Shown: positions 44,401 through 56,177 of the stretch, piece by piece
How positions within the stretch are numbered: the stretch's first letter is position 1
How the letters are laid out: each line of letters starts with the position of its first letter
From: Gymnothorax reevesii
Taxonomy: Eukaryota > Chordata > Actinopteri > Anguilliformes > Muraenidae
Direction of reading: 5' to 3'
DNA: 64,000 bases
Assembly: GCA_029721435.1 (NCBI GenBank)
Contig: CM056583.1
Span: 90,158,620 to 90,222,619 of the forward strand
Notes under the pieces: generated by a model
Database searches by the model: none
What the model was told of the DNA's origin: nothing
The model's input: the letters and a program-made list of their open reading frames with translations, nothing else
Translations under genes and position numbers: made by a program

Positions 44401-47400
44401 CGCGTCCCTCGGCGCCGTGAGCACTTCCTCACTGGGCTCGCTCTGTGCGAGTCCCCTGGCGCCGTGAGCACTTCCTCACTGGGCTCGCTCTGTGCGCGTC
44501 CCCCGGCGCCGTGAGCACTTCCTCACTGGGCTCGCTCTGTGCGAGTCCCCCGGCGCCGTGAGCTGTTCCTTTCTGGGCTCGCTCTGTGCGAGTCCCCCTG
44601 CACCGTGAGCACTTCCTCACTGGGCTCGCTCTGTGCGCGTCCCCCGGCGCCGTGAGCACTTCCTCACTGGGCTCGCTCTGTGCATGTCCCCTGGCGCCGT
44701 GAGCACTTCCTCACTGGGCTCGCTCTGTGTGTGTCCCCCGGCGCCGTAAGCTCTTCCTCACTGGGCTCGCTCTGTGCATGTCCCCCGGCGCCATGAGCAC
44801 TTCCTCACTGGGCTCGCTCTGTGCGCGTCCCCCGGCGCCGTGAGCACTTCCTCACTGGGCTCGCTCTGTGCGCGTCCCCCGGCGCCGTGAGCACTTCCTC
44901 ACTGGGCTCGCTCTGTGTGTGTCCCCCGGCGCCGTGAGCACTTCCTCACTGGGCTCGCTCTGTGCGTGTCCCCCGGCGCCGTGAGCACTTCCTCACTGGG
45001 CTCGCTCTGTGCATGTCCCCCGGCGCCGTGAGCACTTCCTCACTGGGCGCGCTTTGTGCGACTCCCCCGGCGTCGTGAGCACTTCCTCACTGGGCTTGCT
45101 CTGTGCATGTCCCCCGGCGCCATGAGCACTTCCTCACTGGGCTCGCTCTGTGCGAGTCCCCCGGCGCCGTGAGCACTTCCTCACTGGGCTCGCTCTGTGC
45201 GAGTCCCCTGGCGCCGTGAGCACTGCCTCACTGGGCTCGCTCTGTGCGCGTCCCTCGGCGCCGTGAGCACTTCCTCACTGGGCTCGCTCTGTGCGAGTCC
45301 CCTGGCGCCGTGAGCACTTCCTCACTGGGCTCGCTCTGTGCGCGTCCCCCGGCGCCGTGAGCACTTCCTCACTGGGCTCGCTCTGTGTGTGTCCCCCGGC
45401 GCCGTAAGCACTTCCTCACTGGGCTCGCTCTGTGCGAGTCCCCCGGCGCCGTGAGCTCTTCCTCACTGGGCTCGCTCTGTGCGAGTCCCCCTGCACCGTG
45501 AGCACTTTCTCACTGGGCTCGCTCTGTGCGCCTCCCCCGGCGCCGTGAGCACTTCCTCACTGGGCTCGCTCTGTGCATGTCCCCTGGCGCCGTGAGCACT
45601 TCCTCACTGGGCTCGCTCTTAGTGTGTCCCCCGGCGCCGTGAGCACTTCCTCACTGGGCTCGCTCTGTGCGAGTCTCCCGGCGCCATGAGCACTTCCTCA
45701 CTGGGCTCGCTCTGTGCGCGTCCCCCGGCGCCGTGAGCACTTCCTCACTGGGCTCGCTCTGTGCATGTCCCCTGGCGCCGTGAGCACTTCCTCACTGGGC
45801 TCGCTCTGTGTGTGTCCCCCGGCGCCGTGAGCACTTCCTCACTGGGCTCGCTCTGTGCGAGTCCCCCTGCAACGTGAGCACTTCCTCACTGGGCTCGCTC
45901 TGTGCGCGTCCCCCGGCGCCGTGAGCACTTCCTCACTGGGCTCGCTCTGTGCATGTCCCCTGGCGCCGTGAGCACTTCCTCACTGGGCTCGCTCTGTGCG
46001 TGTCCCCCGGCGCCGTGAGCACTTCCTCACTTGGCTCGCTCTGTGCGAGTCCCCCAGCGCCGTGAGCATTTTCTCACTGGGCTCGCTCTGTGCGAGTCCC
46101 CCGGCGCCGTGAGCACTTCCTCACTGGGCTTGCTCTGTGCATGTCCCCCGGCGCCGTGAGCAGTTCCTCACTGGGCTCGCTCTGTGCGCGTCCCCCGGCG
46201 CCGTGAGCACTTCCTCACTGGGCTCGCTCTGTGCGCGTCCCCCGGCGCCGTGAGCACTTCCTCACTGGGCTCGCTCTGTGCATGTCCCCTGGCGCCGTGA
46301 GCACTTCCTCACTGGGCTCGCTCTGTGTGTGTCCCCCGGCGCCGTGAGCACTTCCTCACTGGGCTCGCTCTGTGCGAGTCCCCCAGCGCCGTGAGCACTT
46401 CCTCACTGGGCTCGCTCTGTGCGAATCCCCCGGCGCCGTGAGCACTTCCTCACTGGGCTCGCTCTGTGCATGTCCCCCGGCGCCGTGAGCACTTCCTCAC
46501 TGGGCTCGCTCTGTGCGCGTCCCCCGGCGCCGTGAGCACTTCCTCACTGGGCTCGCTCTGTGCGAGTCCCCCGGCGCCGTGAGCACTTCCTCACTGGGCT
46601 CGCTCTGTGCGAGTCCCCCTGCGCCGTGAGCACTTCCTCACTGGGCTCGCTCTCTGCATGTCCCCCGGCGCCATGAGCACTTCCTCACTGGGCTCGCTCT
46701 GTGCGAGTCCCCCGGCGCCGTAAGCTCTTCCTCACTGGGCTCGCTGTGTGCGAGTCCCCCGGCGCCGTAAGCTCTTCCTCACTGGGCTCGCTCTGTGCAT
46801 GTCCCCCGGCGCCGTGAGCACTTCCTCACTGGGCTCGCTCTGTGCGCGTCCCCCGGCGCCGTGAGCACTTCCTCACTGGGCTCGCTCTGTCCGCGTCCCC
46901 CGGCGCCGTGAGCACTTCCTCACTGGGCTCGCTCTGTGTGTGTCCCCCGGCGCCGTGAGCACTTCCTCACTGGGCTCGCTCTGTGCGAGTCCCCCGGCGC
47001 TGTGAGCACTTCCTCACTGGGCTCGCTCTGTGTGTGTCCCCTGGCGCCGTGAGCACTTCCTCACTGGGCTCGCTCTCTGCATGTCCCCCGGCGCCGTGAG
47101 CACTTCCTCACTGGGCTCGCTCTCTGCATGTCCCCCGGCGCCGTGAGCACTTCCTCACTGGGCTCGCTCTGTGCGCGTCCCCCGGCGCCGTGAGCACTTC
47201 CTCACTGGGCTCGCTCTGTGTGTGTCCCCCGGCGCCGTGAGCACTTCCTCACTAGGCTCGCTCTGTGCGAGTCCCCCGGCGCTGTGAGCACTTCCTCACT
47301 GGGCTCGCTCTGTGTGTGTCCCCTGGTGCCGTGAGCACTTCCTCACTGGGCTCGCTCTGTGCGAGTCCCCCGGCGCCGTGAGCACTTCCTCACTGGGCTC

Positions 47401-50400
47401 GCTCTGTGCGCGTCCCCTGGCGCCGTGAGCACTTCCTCACTGGGCTCGCTCTGTGCGAGTCCCCCGGCGCCGTGAGCACTTCCTCACTGGGCTCGCTCTG
47501 TGCGAGTCCCCCTGCGCCGTGAGCACTTCCTCACTGGGCTCGCTCTGTGCGCATCCCCCGGCGCCGTGAGCACTTCCTCACTGGGTTCGCTCTGTGAATG
47601 TCCCCCGGCGTCATGAGCACTTCCTCACTGGGCTCGCTCTGTGCGAGTCCCCCGGCGCCGTAAGCTTTTCCTCACTGGGCTCGCTCTGTGCATGTCCCCC
47701 GGCGCCGTGAGCACTTCCTCACTGGGCTCGCTCTGTGCGCGTCCCCCGGCGCCGTGAGCACTTCCTCACTGGGCTCGCTCTGTGCACGTCCCCCGGCGCC
47801 GTGAGCACTTCCTCACTGGGCTCGCTCTGTGCGAGTCCCCCGGCGCCGTGAGCACTTCCTCACTGGGCTCGCTCTGTGCGAGTCCCCCTGCGCCGTGAGC
47901 ACTTCCTCACTGGGCTCGCTCTGTGCATGTCCCCCAGCGCCATGAGCACTTCCTCACTGGGCTCGCTCTGTGCGAGTCCCCCGGCGCCGTAAGCTCTTCC
48001 TCACTGGGCTCGCTCTGTGCATGTCCCCCGGCGCCGTGAGCACTTCCTCACTGGGCTCGCTCTGTGCGCGTCCCCCGGCGCCGTGAGCACTTCCTCACTG
48101 GGCTCGCTCTGTGCGCGTCCCCCGGCGCCGTGAGCACTTCCTCACTGGGCTCGCTCTGTGTGTGTCCCCCGGCGCCGTGAGCACTTCCTCACTGGGCTCG
48201 CTATGTGCGAGTCCCCCGGCGCCGTGAGCACTTCCTCACTGGGCTCGCTCTGTGTGTGTCCCCTGGCGCCGTGAGCACTTCCTCACTGGGCTCGCTCTGT
48301 GCGAGTCCCCCGGCGCCGTGAGCACTTCCTCACTGGGCTCGCACTGTGCGAGTCCCCCTGCGCCGTGAGCACTTCCTCACTGGGCTCGCTCTGTGCATGT
48401 CCCCCGGCGCCATGAGCACTTCCTCACTGGGCTCGCTCTGTGAATGTCCCCCGGCGCCATGAGCACTTCCTCACTGGGCTCGCTCTGTGCGAGTCCCCCG
48501 GCGCCGTAAGCTCTTCCTCACTGGGCTCGCTCTGTGCATGTCCCCCGGCGCCGTGAGCACTTCCTCACTGGGCTCGCTCTGTGCGCGTCCCCCGGCGCCG
48601 TGAGCACTACCTCACTGGGCTCGCTCTGTGCGCGTCCCCCGGCGCCGTGAGCACTTCCTCACTGGGCTCGCTCTGTGTGTGTCCCCCGGCGCCGTGAGCA
48701 CTTCCTCACTGGGCTCGCTCTGTGCATGTCCCCCGGCGCCATGAGCACTTCCTCACTGGGCTCGCTCTGTGCATGTCCCCCGGCGCCGTGAGCACTTCCT
48801 CACTGGGCTCGCTTTGTGCGAGTCCCCCGGCGTCGTAAGCACTTCCTCACTGGGCTTGCTCTGTGCATGTCCCCCGGCGCCGTGAGCACTTCCTCACTGG
48901 GCTCGCTCTGTGCATGTCCCCCGGCGCCGTGAGCACTTCCTCACTGGGCTCGCTCTGTGCGAGTCCCCTGGCGCCGTGAGCACTTCCTCACTGGGCTCGC
49001 TCTGTGCGCGTCCCTCGGCGCCGTGAGCACTTCCTCACTGGGCTCGCTCTGTGCGAGTCCCCTGGCGCCGTGAGCACTTCCTCACTGGGCTCGCTCTGTG
49101 CGCGTCCCCCGGCGCCGTGAGCACTTCCTCACTGGGCTCGCTCTGTGTGTGTCCCCCGGCGCCGTAAGCACTTCCTCACTGGGCTCGCTCTGTGCGAGTC
49201 CCCCGGCGCCGTGAGCTGTTCCTTTCTGGGCTCGCTCTGTGCGAGTCCCCCTGCACCGTGAGCACTTCCTCACTGGGCTCGCTCTGTGCGCGTCCCCCGG
49301 CGCCGTGAGCACTTCCTCACTGGGCTCGCTCTGTGCATGTCCCCTGGCGCCGTGAGCACTTCCTCACTGGGCTCGCTCTGTGTGTGTCCCCCGGCGCCGT
49401 GAGCACTTCCTCACTGGGCTCGCTCTGTGCGAGTCTCCCGGCGCCATGAGCACTTCCTCACTGGGCTCGCTCTGTGCGCGTCCCCCGGCGCCGTGAGCAC
49501 TTCCTCACTGGGCTCGCTCTGTGCATGTCCCCTGGCGCCGTGAGCACTTCCTCACTGGGCTCGCTCTGTGTGTGTCCCCCGGCGCCGTGAGCACTTCCTC
49601 ACTGGGCTCGCTCTGTGCGTGTCCCCCGGCGCCATGAGCACTTCCTCACTGGGCTCGCTCTGTGCATGTCCCCCGGCGCCGTGAGCACTTCCTCACTGGG
49701 CGCGCTTTGTGCGACTCCCCCGGCGTCGTGAGCACTTCCTCACTGGGCTTGCTCTGTGCATGTCCCCCGGCGCCGTGAGCACTTCCTCACTGGGCTCGCT
49801 CTGTGCATGTCCCCCGGCGCCGTGAGCACTTCCTCACTGGGCTCGCTCTGTGCGAGTCCCCTGGCGCCGTGAGCACTGCCTCACTGGGCTCGCTCTGTGC
49901 GCGTCCCTCGGCGCCGTGAGCACTTCCTCACTGGGCTCGCTCTGTGCGAGTCCCCTGGCGCCGTGAGCACTTCCTCACTGGGCTCGCTCTGTGCGCGTCC
50001 CCCGGCGCCGTGAGCACTTCCTCACTGGGCTCGCTCTGTGTGTGTCCCCCGGCGCCGTAAGCACTTCCTCACTGGGCTCGCTCTGTGCGAGTCCCCCGGC
50101 GCCGTGAGCTCTTCCTCACTGGGCTCGCTCTGTGCGAGTCCCCCTGCACCGTGAGCACTTTCTCACTGGGCTCGCTCTGTGCGCCTCCCCCGGCGCCGTG
50201 AGCACTTCCTCACTGGGCTCGCTCTGTGCATGTCCCCTGGCGCCGTGAGCACTTCCTCACTGGGCTCGCTCTTAGTGTGTCCCCCGGCGCCGTGAGCACT
50301 TTCTCACTGGGCTCGCTCTGTGCGCGTCCCCCGGCGCCGTGAGCACTTCCTCACTGGGCTCGCTCTGTGCGAGTCCCCCGGCGCCGTGAGCGCTTCCTCA

Positions 50401-52120
50401 CTGGGCTCGCTCTGTGCGAGTCCCCTGGCGCCGTGAGCACTTCCTCACTGGGCTCGCTCTGTGCATGTCCCCCGGCGCCGTGAGCACTTCCTCACTGGGC
50501 TCGCTCTGTGCGAGTCCCCCGGCGCCGTGAGCACTTCCTCACTGAGCTCGCTCTGTGTGTGTCCCCCGGCGCCATGAGCACTTCCTCACTGGGCTCGCTC
50601 TGTGCGAGTCCCCCGGCGCCGTGAGCACTTCCTCACTGAGCTCGCTCTGTGTGTGTCCCCCGGCGCCATGAGCACTTCCTCACTGGGCTCGCTCTGTGCG
50701 AGTCTCCCGGCGCCATGAGCACTTCCTCACTGGGCTCGCTCTGTGCGAGTCCCCCTGCACCGTGAGCACTTCCTCACTGGGCTCGCTCTGTGCTCGTCCC
50801 CCGGCGCCGTGAGCACTTCCTCACTGGGCTCGCTCTGTGCATGTCCCCTGGCGCCGTGAGGACTTCCTCACTGGGCTCGCTCTGTGTGTGTCCCCCGGCG
50901 CCGTGAGCACTTTCTCACTGGGCTCGCTCTGTGCGAGTCCCCCTGCACCGTGAGCACTTCCTCACTGGGCTCGCTTTGTGCGTGTCCCCCGGCGCCGTGA
51001 GCACTTCCTCACTGGGCTCGCTCTGTGCATGTCCCCCGGCGCCGTGAGCACTTCCTCACTGGGCTCGCTCTGTGTGTGTCCCCCGGCGCCGTGAGCACTT
51101 CCTCACTGGGCTCGCTCTGTGCGAGTCCCCCGGCGCCGTGAGCATTTCCTCACTGGGCTCGCTCTGTGCGAGTCCCCCGGCGCCGTGAGCACTTCCTCAC
51201 TGGGCTCGCTCTGTGCATGTCCCCCGGCGCCGTGAGCAGTTCCTCACTGGGCTCGCTCTGTGCGCGTCCCCCGGCGCCGTGAGCACTTCCTCACTGGGCT
51301 CGCTCTGTGCGCGTCCCCCGGCGCCGTGAGCACTTCCTCACTGGGCTCGCTCTGTGCATGTCCCCTGGCGCCGTGAGCACTTCCTCACTGGGCTCGCTCT
51401 GTGTGTGTCCCCCGGCGCCGTGAGCACTTCCTCACTGGGCTCGCTCTGTGCGAGTCCCCCGGCGCCGTGAGCACTTCCTCACTGGGCTCGCTCTGTGCGA
51501 GTCCCCCGGCGCCGTGAGCACTTCCTCACTGGGCTCGCTCTGTGCATGTCCCCCGGCGCCGTGAGCACTTCCTCACTGGGCTCGCTCTGTGCGCGTCCCC
51601 CGGCGCCGTGAGCACTTCCTCACTGGGCTCGCTCTGTGCGCGTCCCCCGGCGCCGTGAGCTCTTCCTCACTGGGCTCGCTCTGTGCGCGTCCCCCTGCAC
51701 CGTGAGCACTTCCTTACTGGGCCTGCTCTGTGCGAGTCCCACGGCGCCGTGAGCACTTCCTCACTGAGCTCGCTCTGTGTGTGTCCCCCGGCGCCATGAG
51801 CACTTCCTCACTGGGCTCGCTCTGTGCGAGTCCCCCGGCGCCGTGAGCACTTCCTCACTGAGCTCGCTCTGTGTGTGTCCCCCGGCGCCATGAGCACTTC
51901 CTCACTGGGCTCGCTCTGTGCGAGTCTCCCGGCGCCGTGAGCACTTCCTCACTGAGCTCGCTCTGTGTGTGTCCCCCGGCGCCGTGAGCACTTCCTCACT
52001 GGGCTCGCTCTGTGCGAGTCCCCTGGCGCCGTGAGCACTTCCTCACTGGCCTCGCTCTGTGCGAGTCCCCCGGCGCCGTGAGCACTTCCTCACTGGGCTC
52101 GCTCTGTGCGAGTCCCCCTG
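41457..52120 (-). repeat. Giant 47-bp minisatellite, about 227 units
   Basis: Unit on the plus strand: GTGAGCACTTCCTCACTGGG, then CTCGCTCTGTGCGCGTCCCC, then CGGCGCC (47 bp, for example 42491 to 42538). It runs without interruption for 10.66 kb. Variants fall mostly at the GCGCG/GCATG/GCGAG/TGTGTG position and at CCGTGAGC/CCATGAGC/CCGTAAGC; one unit near 42570 is 46 bp. Higher-order structure is clear: rare variants (GGCGCGCTTTGTGCG; CTCTTAGTGTGT; GCTGTTCCTTTCTGGG) recur 4653 bp apart, exactly 99 units. The array lies between the gag capsid-like and zinc-knuckle remnants of a Gypsy element, strand orientation given accordingly. Since 47 is not a multiple of 3, the array cannot preserve a frame. 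Confidence 0.98.
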
Positions 52121-52142
52121 CAGCGCGCAGCAGCACTTGCTG

Positions 52143-52717
52143 TTATTTTACAGTTTCTCTCTGCCTGACTAAATTCATTGCTTTAGACAGAGTCAACTTT
52201 GGATTGAACTGTTGCTTTTCGCTGAGGGTGACGTCTCTTATGCCTACTAGTGTGCGATTGCGAATCAGTTCATCTTTGAGAGTCCCAAACTTGCAATATT
52301 CCGCTAATTTGTGGACGGCGTTGACAAAGCTCTCAGCTGTTTCCACCAGCTATTGTTTTTTCATGTGAAGCCTGGCCCTCTCGACATTGTGTTCACATTG
52401 TGTTCTCCCATGAAATATTCATCAAAACACTCTTTTACTTTCTTAAAAATTAGCTTTTTTCCTTCTTGTAACTCAGACGCATTTAAAATATCCTCTGCCT
52501 CATCTCCCATGGAATATATCAATGTGTTCACCTGGAATGCAACATCCCTTTTATCCAAACCAGATGGTACATGGTACCTCTCGAATGGTCTGATCCATTT
52601 CGGCCAATTTTGAATGTCTAAGCACTCAAACTTCTCTGGAGGGCTAATGCGAAACATTCCTCCTGCGTTGATAGCTGTCGCGGAAACTCCCACTCTTTCT
52701 CCCTCATCTTGGAACAT
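52143..52717 (-). pseudogene. Ty3/Gypsy gag (matrix/capsid part), frameshifted
   Basis: Two minus-strand frames, 52361-52717 and 52143-52346, are offset by a frameshift. The first has RISPPEKFECLDIQNWPKWI, then RPFERYHVPSGL, then QVNTLIYSMGDEAEDIL. The second has AVHKLAEYCKFG, LIRNRTLVGIRDVTLSEKQQ and LTLSKAMNLVRQRE. This is the gag core of fish Gypsy elements (WPKWxRRFERYR...QVxTLIYxMGxxAEDIL...LAxxCxFGxLxDxLIRDRIVxGIxDxxLSEKLQ). In that family the next part is a linker and a CCHC knuckle; here the 47-bp array begins instead. A structural protein relic. Confidence 0.85.
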
Positions 52718-52752
52718 CTTGTTCAGTCCGATATGGGTCTGATGCGTTGATT

Positions 52753-54368
52753 TACACTGCCCTCAATATTTATTGGCACCCCTGGTTAAGATGTGTTCTT
52801 TAGCTTCCAATAAATTCAGTTTTTTTTCTAAATAATATAGGACCACAATGAAACAAAGAGGAAAATCCAACTTTTAATTTAAGTGCATTTATTCAGTGGG
52901 GAAAAAAATCCCACATTAAGAAATAATTCTTTTATATCAAATCATTTGTACCACAATTATTAGCACCCCTGATGTTAATACTTTGTAAAAGCCCCTTTTG
53001 CCAACATAACAGCACCTAATCTTCTCCTATAATGTTTCACAAGATGGGAGAATACAGAAAGAGGGATCTTCGACCATTCCTCTTTGCACAATCTCTCTAA
53101 ATCATCCAGTGACCTGGGTCCTCTCCTCTGCACTCTCCTCTTCAGCTCACTCCACAGGTTTTCAATGGGGTTGAGGTCTGAGGACTGAGATGGCCATGGG
53201 AGAAGCGTGATTCTGTGTCTGGTGAACCATTTCTGTGTAGATTTGGCCACATGTTTAGGGTCATTATCTTGCTGAAAGACCCAATGACGACCCATCTTCA
53301 GCTTTCGGGCAGAGGCCACCAGATTTTGATTTAAAATGTCCAGGTATTTCAAAGTGTTCATGATGCCATGCACCCTAACAAGGTTCCCAGGGCCTCTGGA
53401 AGAGAAACAGGCCCACAGCATCACCGATCCTTCCCCATACTTCACAGCGGGCATGAGGTGCTTTTCTGCATACTCATCTTTTGTGTTCCGCCAGACCCAC
53501 TTAGAGTGTTTGTTCCCAAAAAGCTCTATCTTGGTCTCATCTGAGCAAAGCACACGGTCCCAGTTTAAGACCCAGTACCGCTTAGAGAACTCCAGACGTT
53601 TGCGTTTATGATTGTGAGTGAGAAAAGGTTTTTTCCGTGCATGCCTCCCAAACAGCTTGTTGGCATGTAGATAGTGTCTGATGATTGTTTTGGAGACTTT
53701 GTGACCCCAAGATGCTACCATTTGTTGCAATTCTTAAACAGTGAGCTTTGGAGAACTTTTTATTTCTCTTACCATCCTCCTCACTGTGCGTGGTGGCAGA
53801 ATAACCTTGCGTCCTCGTCCAGGCTTGTTTACCACTGTTCCGGTTGTTTTTAACTTCTTAACGATTCCTTTGACAGTAGATTTGGGCAGGTGCAGGCGAG
53901 TGGCTATTTTCTTGTAGCCATTGCCTGATTTGTGAAGGTCGATGCACATCTGCCTTACTTGAATGGTGTGTTCCTTTGTATTTCCCATGTTGAAGAGTGG
54001 ATAAGAGAAATGGCCTCTATGTCACGTCATATTTATACCCCAGGGAAACAGGAAGTGAACAATTACTAATTAAATGTTCCTAGATACTCTGATCAAATTT
54101 GTAAACTACTGTAGAAATGACAGAAATACTTCAATTACATTTATAGGAATTTTTAGGGGTACCAATAATTGTTGAACAGGGGATTTTCTGAAAAATAGTT
54201 ATTTCTTAGTCAGGAATTTTTTTTCCGCTTACAATTCACTTGAGTTGGAGGTTACATTTTTCTACAATTTTCAGTGAGAGAGTATGCTTCTGCAATAAAA
54301 ATTGAATTTTTTGTTAGGCTTTTAACACATCTTAACCATGGATGCCAATAATTATAGAGGACGCTGTA
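52753..54368 (-). mobile_element. Nearly intact Tc1 element
   Basis: Left end TACACTGCCCTCAATATTTA and right end (complement) TACAGCGTCCTCTATAATTA are imperfect inverted termini, both followed inward by TTGGCA. TA pairs flank both. The 1616-bp element carries a single minus-strand transposase. It interrupts the Gypsy relic just upstream of its gag start. Confidence 0.9.
52975..53988 (-). pseudogene. Tc1-like transposase with a single nonsense codon
   Basis: 338 codons including the stop, starting MGNTKEHTIQVRQMCIDLHK. The N-terminal helix-turn-helix part (SGNGYKKIATRLHLPKSTVK) is followed by the GRGRKVILPP hook and second HTH. An in-frame TAA at 53734-53736 (after SPKLTV) is the only break. 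The catalytic half is complete: LCSDETKIELFG, FQQDNDPKHVAKST and SSDLNPIENLWSELKR. There are 34 residues between the second Asp and the Glu, so all three acids are present. It ends AKGAFTKY. In relatives the TAA position is a sense codon, so a single substitution explains the loss. Confidence 0.93.
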
Positions 54369-56059
54369 TGTTTAAACAGCAATAATTTCCTTTCACGGTG
54401 TTAAGTCCTCACTCAGTGTCCTGTATTTTTTTTTTCTTTCCAAGATGAAAAATTCTGCAGTTATCTGCCTTAACTGTCCTTAACTAACTTCACTCTGTAT
54501 TGCCATGATAACACTTAATGTGGGTAACCAGACATACTGATAACACTAGAAGGTGTTGATTTGAAGAGCTATGCCCCACTTGGTTCAAGTATGAACTCTA
54601 CTGTAGATAAACAACTTCAAGTAGCTTAATGACATCCTTGTGATGCCTCCTTTTCTATCATAATGGGCCTATTTGCCAGCAGACATATCATCTCGTAGCC
54701 TTTCAGCCCAAAACGTAGGCTACATTGTAAGTTCGCAGCGAGAAGGTTTAACTATAACCTTAAACAAACTCCTCTGCCGTGAGAAATGTGTGAGTATGGG
54801 CTAAAGCTCCATGAAAGAATTAGCCACTCGCTGCATATTGCATAATGTCCGAGTAAATCTTTGAGTTGTGCTCCAAAAATCTTAGTAGGTTAGTCTCTAT
54901 CCAGTACTGCATGTTGCTAAAATGTTGTCAGAAGCCGATGGACAAACATTACCAAATAATTTGTTGTGTATATTTTCTATTTTAGTTGCATTACCTTGTT
55001 TGATGCTGCAGCAGTATGGGGGTGTTGGGAAGCAAAATGGCGGCAGAGCACAAACCTCCATGATGTCCATGAATACAACACCCCACTGATCACAGGGCTG
55101 CCGCTAATCAAAGGAAGTAATTAAAAATTTTTTTTTGAATGATATTACTGGTATGGGTGTAAAAATGTAGTATTATTTTTTTGAAAAAATATTAAACTTC
55201 TCTTATATTGTTGCCCAATTCCACAGTGGGGCCCTGCATTTGGATTTACACCCGGGGGCAGGAGATTTGACGCGATGGCCCCGTCTTTTGGGTCGCGTTC
55301 GATTTGGTGACATTGGTCACTTTCCTCTTTCCAATGATGCGGCAATTAGATTTGAGTTATAATACCAGAAAAGTCCTGAGCCGCTGGATCGCCTGATCAA
55401 TTGAATCAGCAAATTCTGCAAGAATCGTTGTTATCAAAAAGCATGTGTTATACAAAATGAACTATTTGTCAGTGGAGGAGAAATCTGGAAAAAATACACT
55501 TTCCATTAGTTAACCTGTTCTTGATGCTTCTCTCGGGTCAAACATGCAGGACAGAGGGACTGGGGAATGTGGCAGTGCAGTTCTGTCACTAAGCGTAGCC
55601 GTGCGTCCATACCAATACTTTGTCTTGAGATCACAAACTGTGGAAATAACTTGACCGTGTTGGGTTCATTTAGCTGGCTAGTTTGTTAGCTGGCTAGTTT
55701 TTCACCAGGAAGGAATGTCACAAGTGTACATCTGCTACAGCAAAGCTAGCCCCTACCACTTCAACAAGCGACTCTCTGCCATTGGTGGGTGCTCTCTAAT
55801 TTCCGCGTGGTTTACGCTGCTTTGAAGTTGGCGGGCAACGTGAGCCCCAAAATCAAATATAAGCTGTTCGATGACTTGGCCTAAATGTGAAACCACCAGG
55901 GTGATTGTGATTTACAAATTGTGTGCGCTGCGCCACTGGCCCCTTTGACCTTTTGAGTAACGTAGTGTGCATGCGCAGTAATGTTTTTGAGCTTTGATAA
56001 TAGCCGATAGTGGGGGGTGTTTTGATGATGTCACAATGCCCTGTCTCTCCCCCTGACAG
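54369..56059. other. End of intron 1, unassigned
   Basis: The first tens of bases probably continue the Gypsy 5' region interrupted by Tc1. The rest is AT-rich with no gene. A small tandem phrase GCTGGCTAGTTTGTTA sits near 55673-55700. The acceptor tract and AG are at 56043-56059. Confidence 0.4.
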
Positions 56060-56177
56060 TATGGTATAGTCCTCGATGCAGGCTCCTCCCACACCTCCCT
56101 GTCCATTTACAAGTGGCCGGCGGACAAGCAAAACGGCACTGGAGTCGTCACCCAGCACAGTGAATGCCACGTCAAGG
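56060..56177 (+). CDS. entpd2: ENTPD2-like ecto-NTPDase, exon 2 (apyrase conserved region 1)
   Basis: 118 nt between a CTGACAG acceptor and a GTGAGC donor (56178), entering in phase 0 and leaving in phase 1. It encodes 39 residues: [20 protein letters not shown], then [16 protein letters not shown], then HVK and the first base of a Gly codon. DAGSSHT is apyrase conserved region 1, which binds nucleotide phosphate in the GDA1/CD39 fold. WPADK followed by an N-x-T glycosylation sequon and TGVV...QH matches NTPDase2 (WPADKENDTGIVGQH) better than NTPDase1 or 8. Regions 2-5 and the C-terminal membrane helix must be encoded beyond 64000. The part here is intact. Confidence 0.9.

Larger units (their letters stand above)
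19636..56059 (+). other. ENTPD2 intron 1 (36.4 kb)
   Basis: Begins GTAAGT at 19636 and ends CCCCCTGACAG at 56059, with a pyrimidine-rich tract just before the acceptor. It joins phase-0 codons to give ...[13 protein letters not shown]..., in line with the family. It is filled with transposons and two minisatellite arrays. 19.7-23.1 kb shows no gene; a G-rich dispersed-repeat-like phrase lies at 20218-20245 and a short (TG)n stretch at about 21266-21302. Confidence 0.75.

Noticed and set aside
41469..49312. Repeated 76-codon minus-strand frames within the 47-bp array
   Set aside because: 47 bp cycles all frames, and a stop appears every few units. The repeated 76-codon frames simply mark duplicated blocks.
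8314..52120. CRISPR-like repeat-spacer arrays
   Set aside because: Units are head to tail with no unique spacers, in a vertebrate genome.
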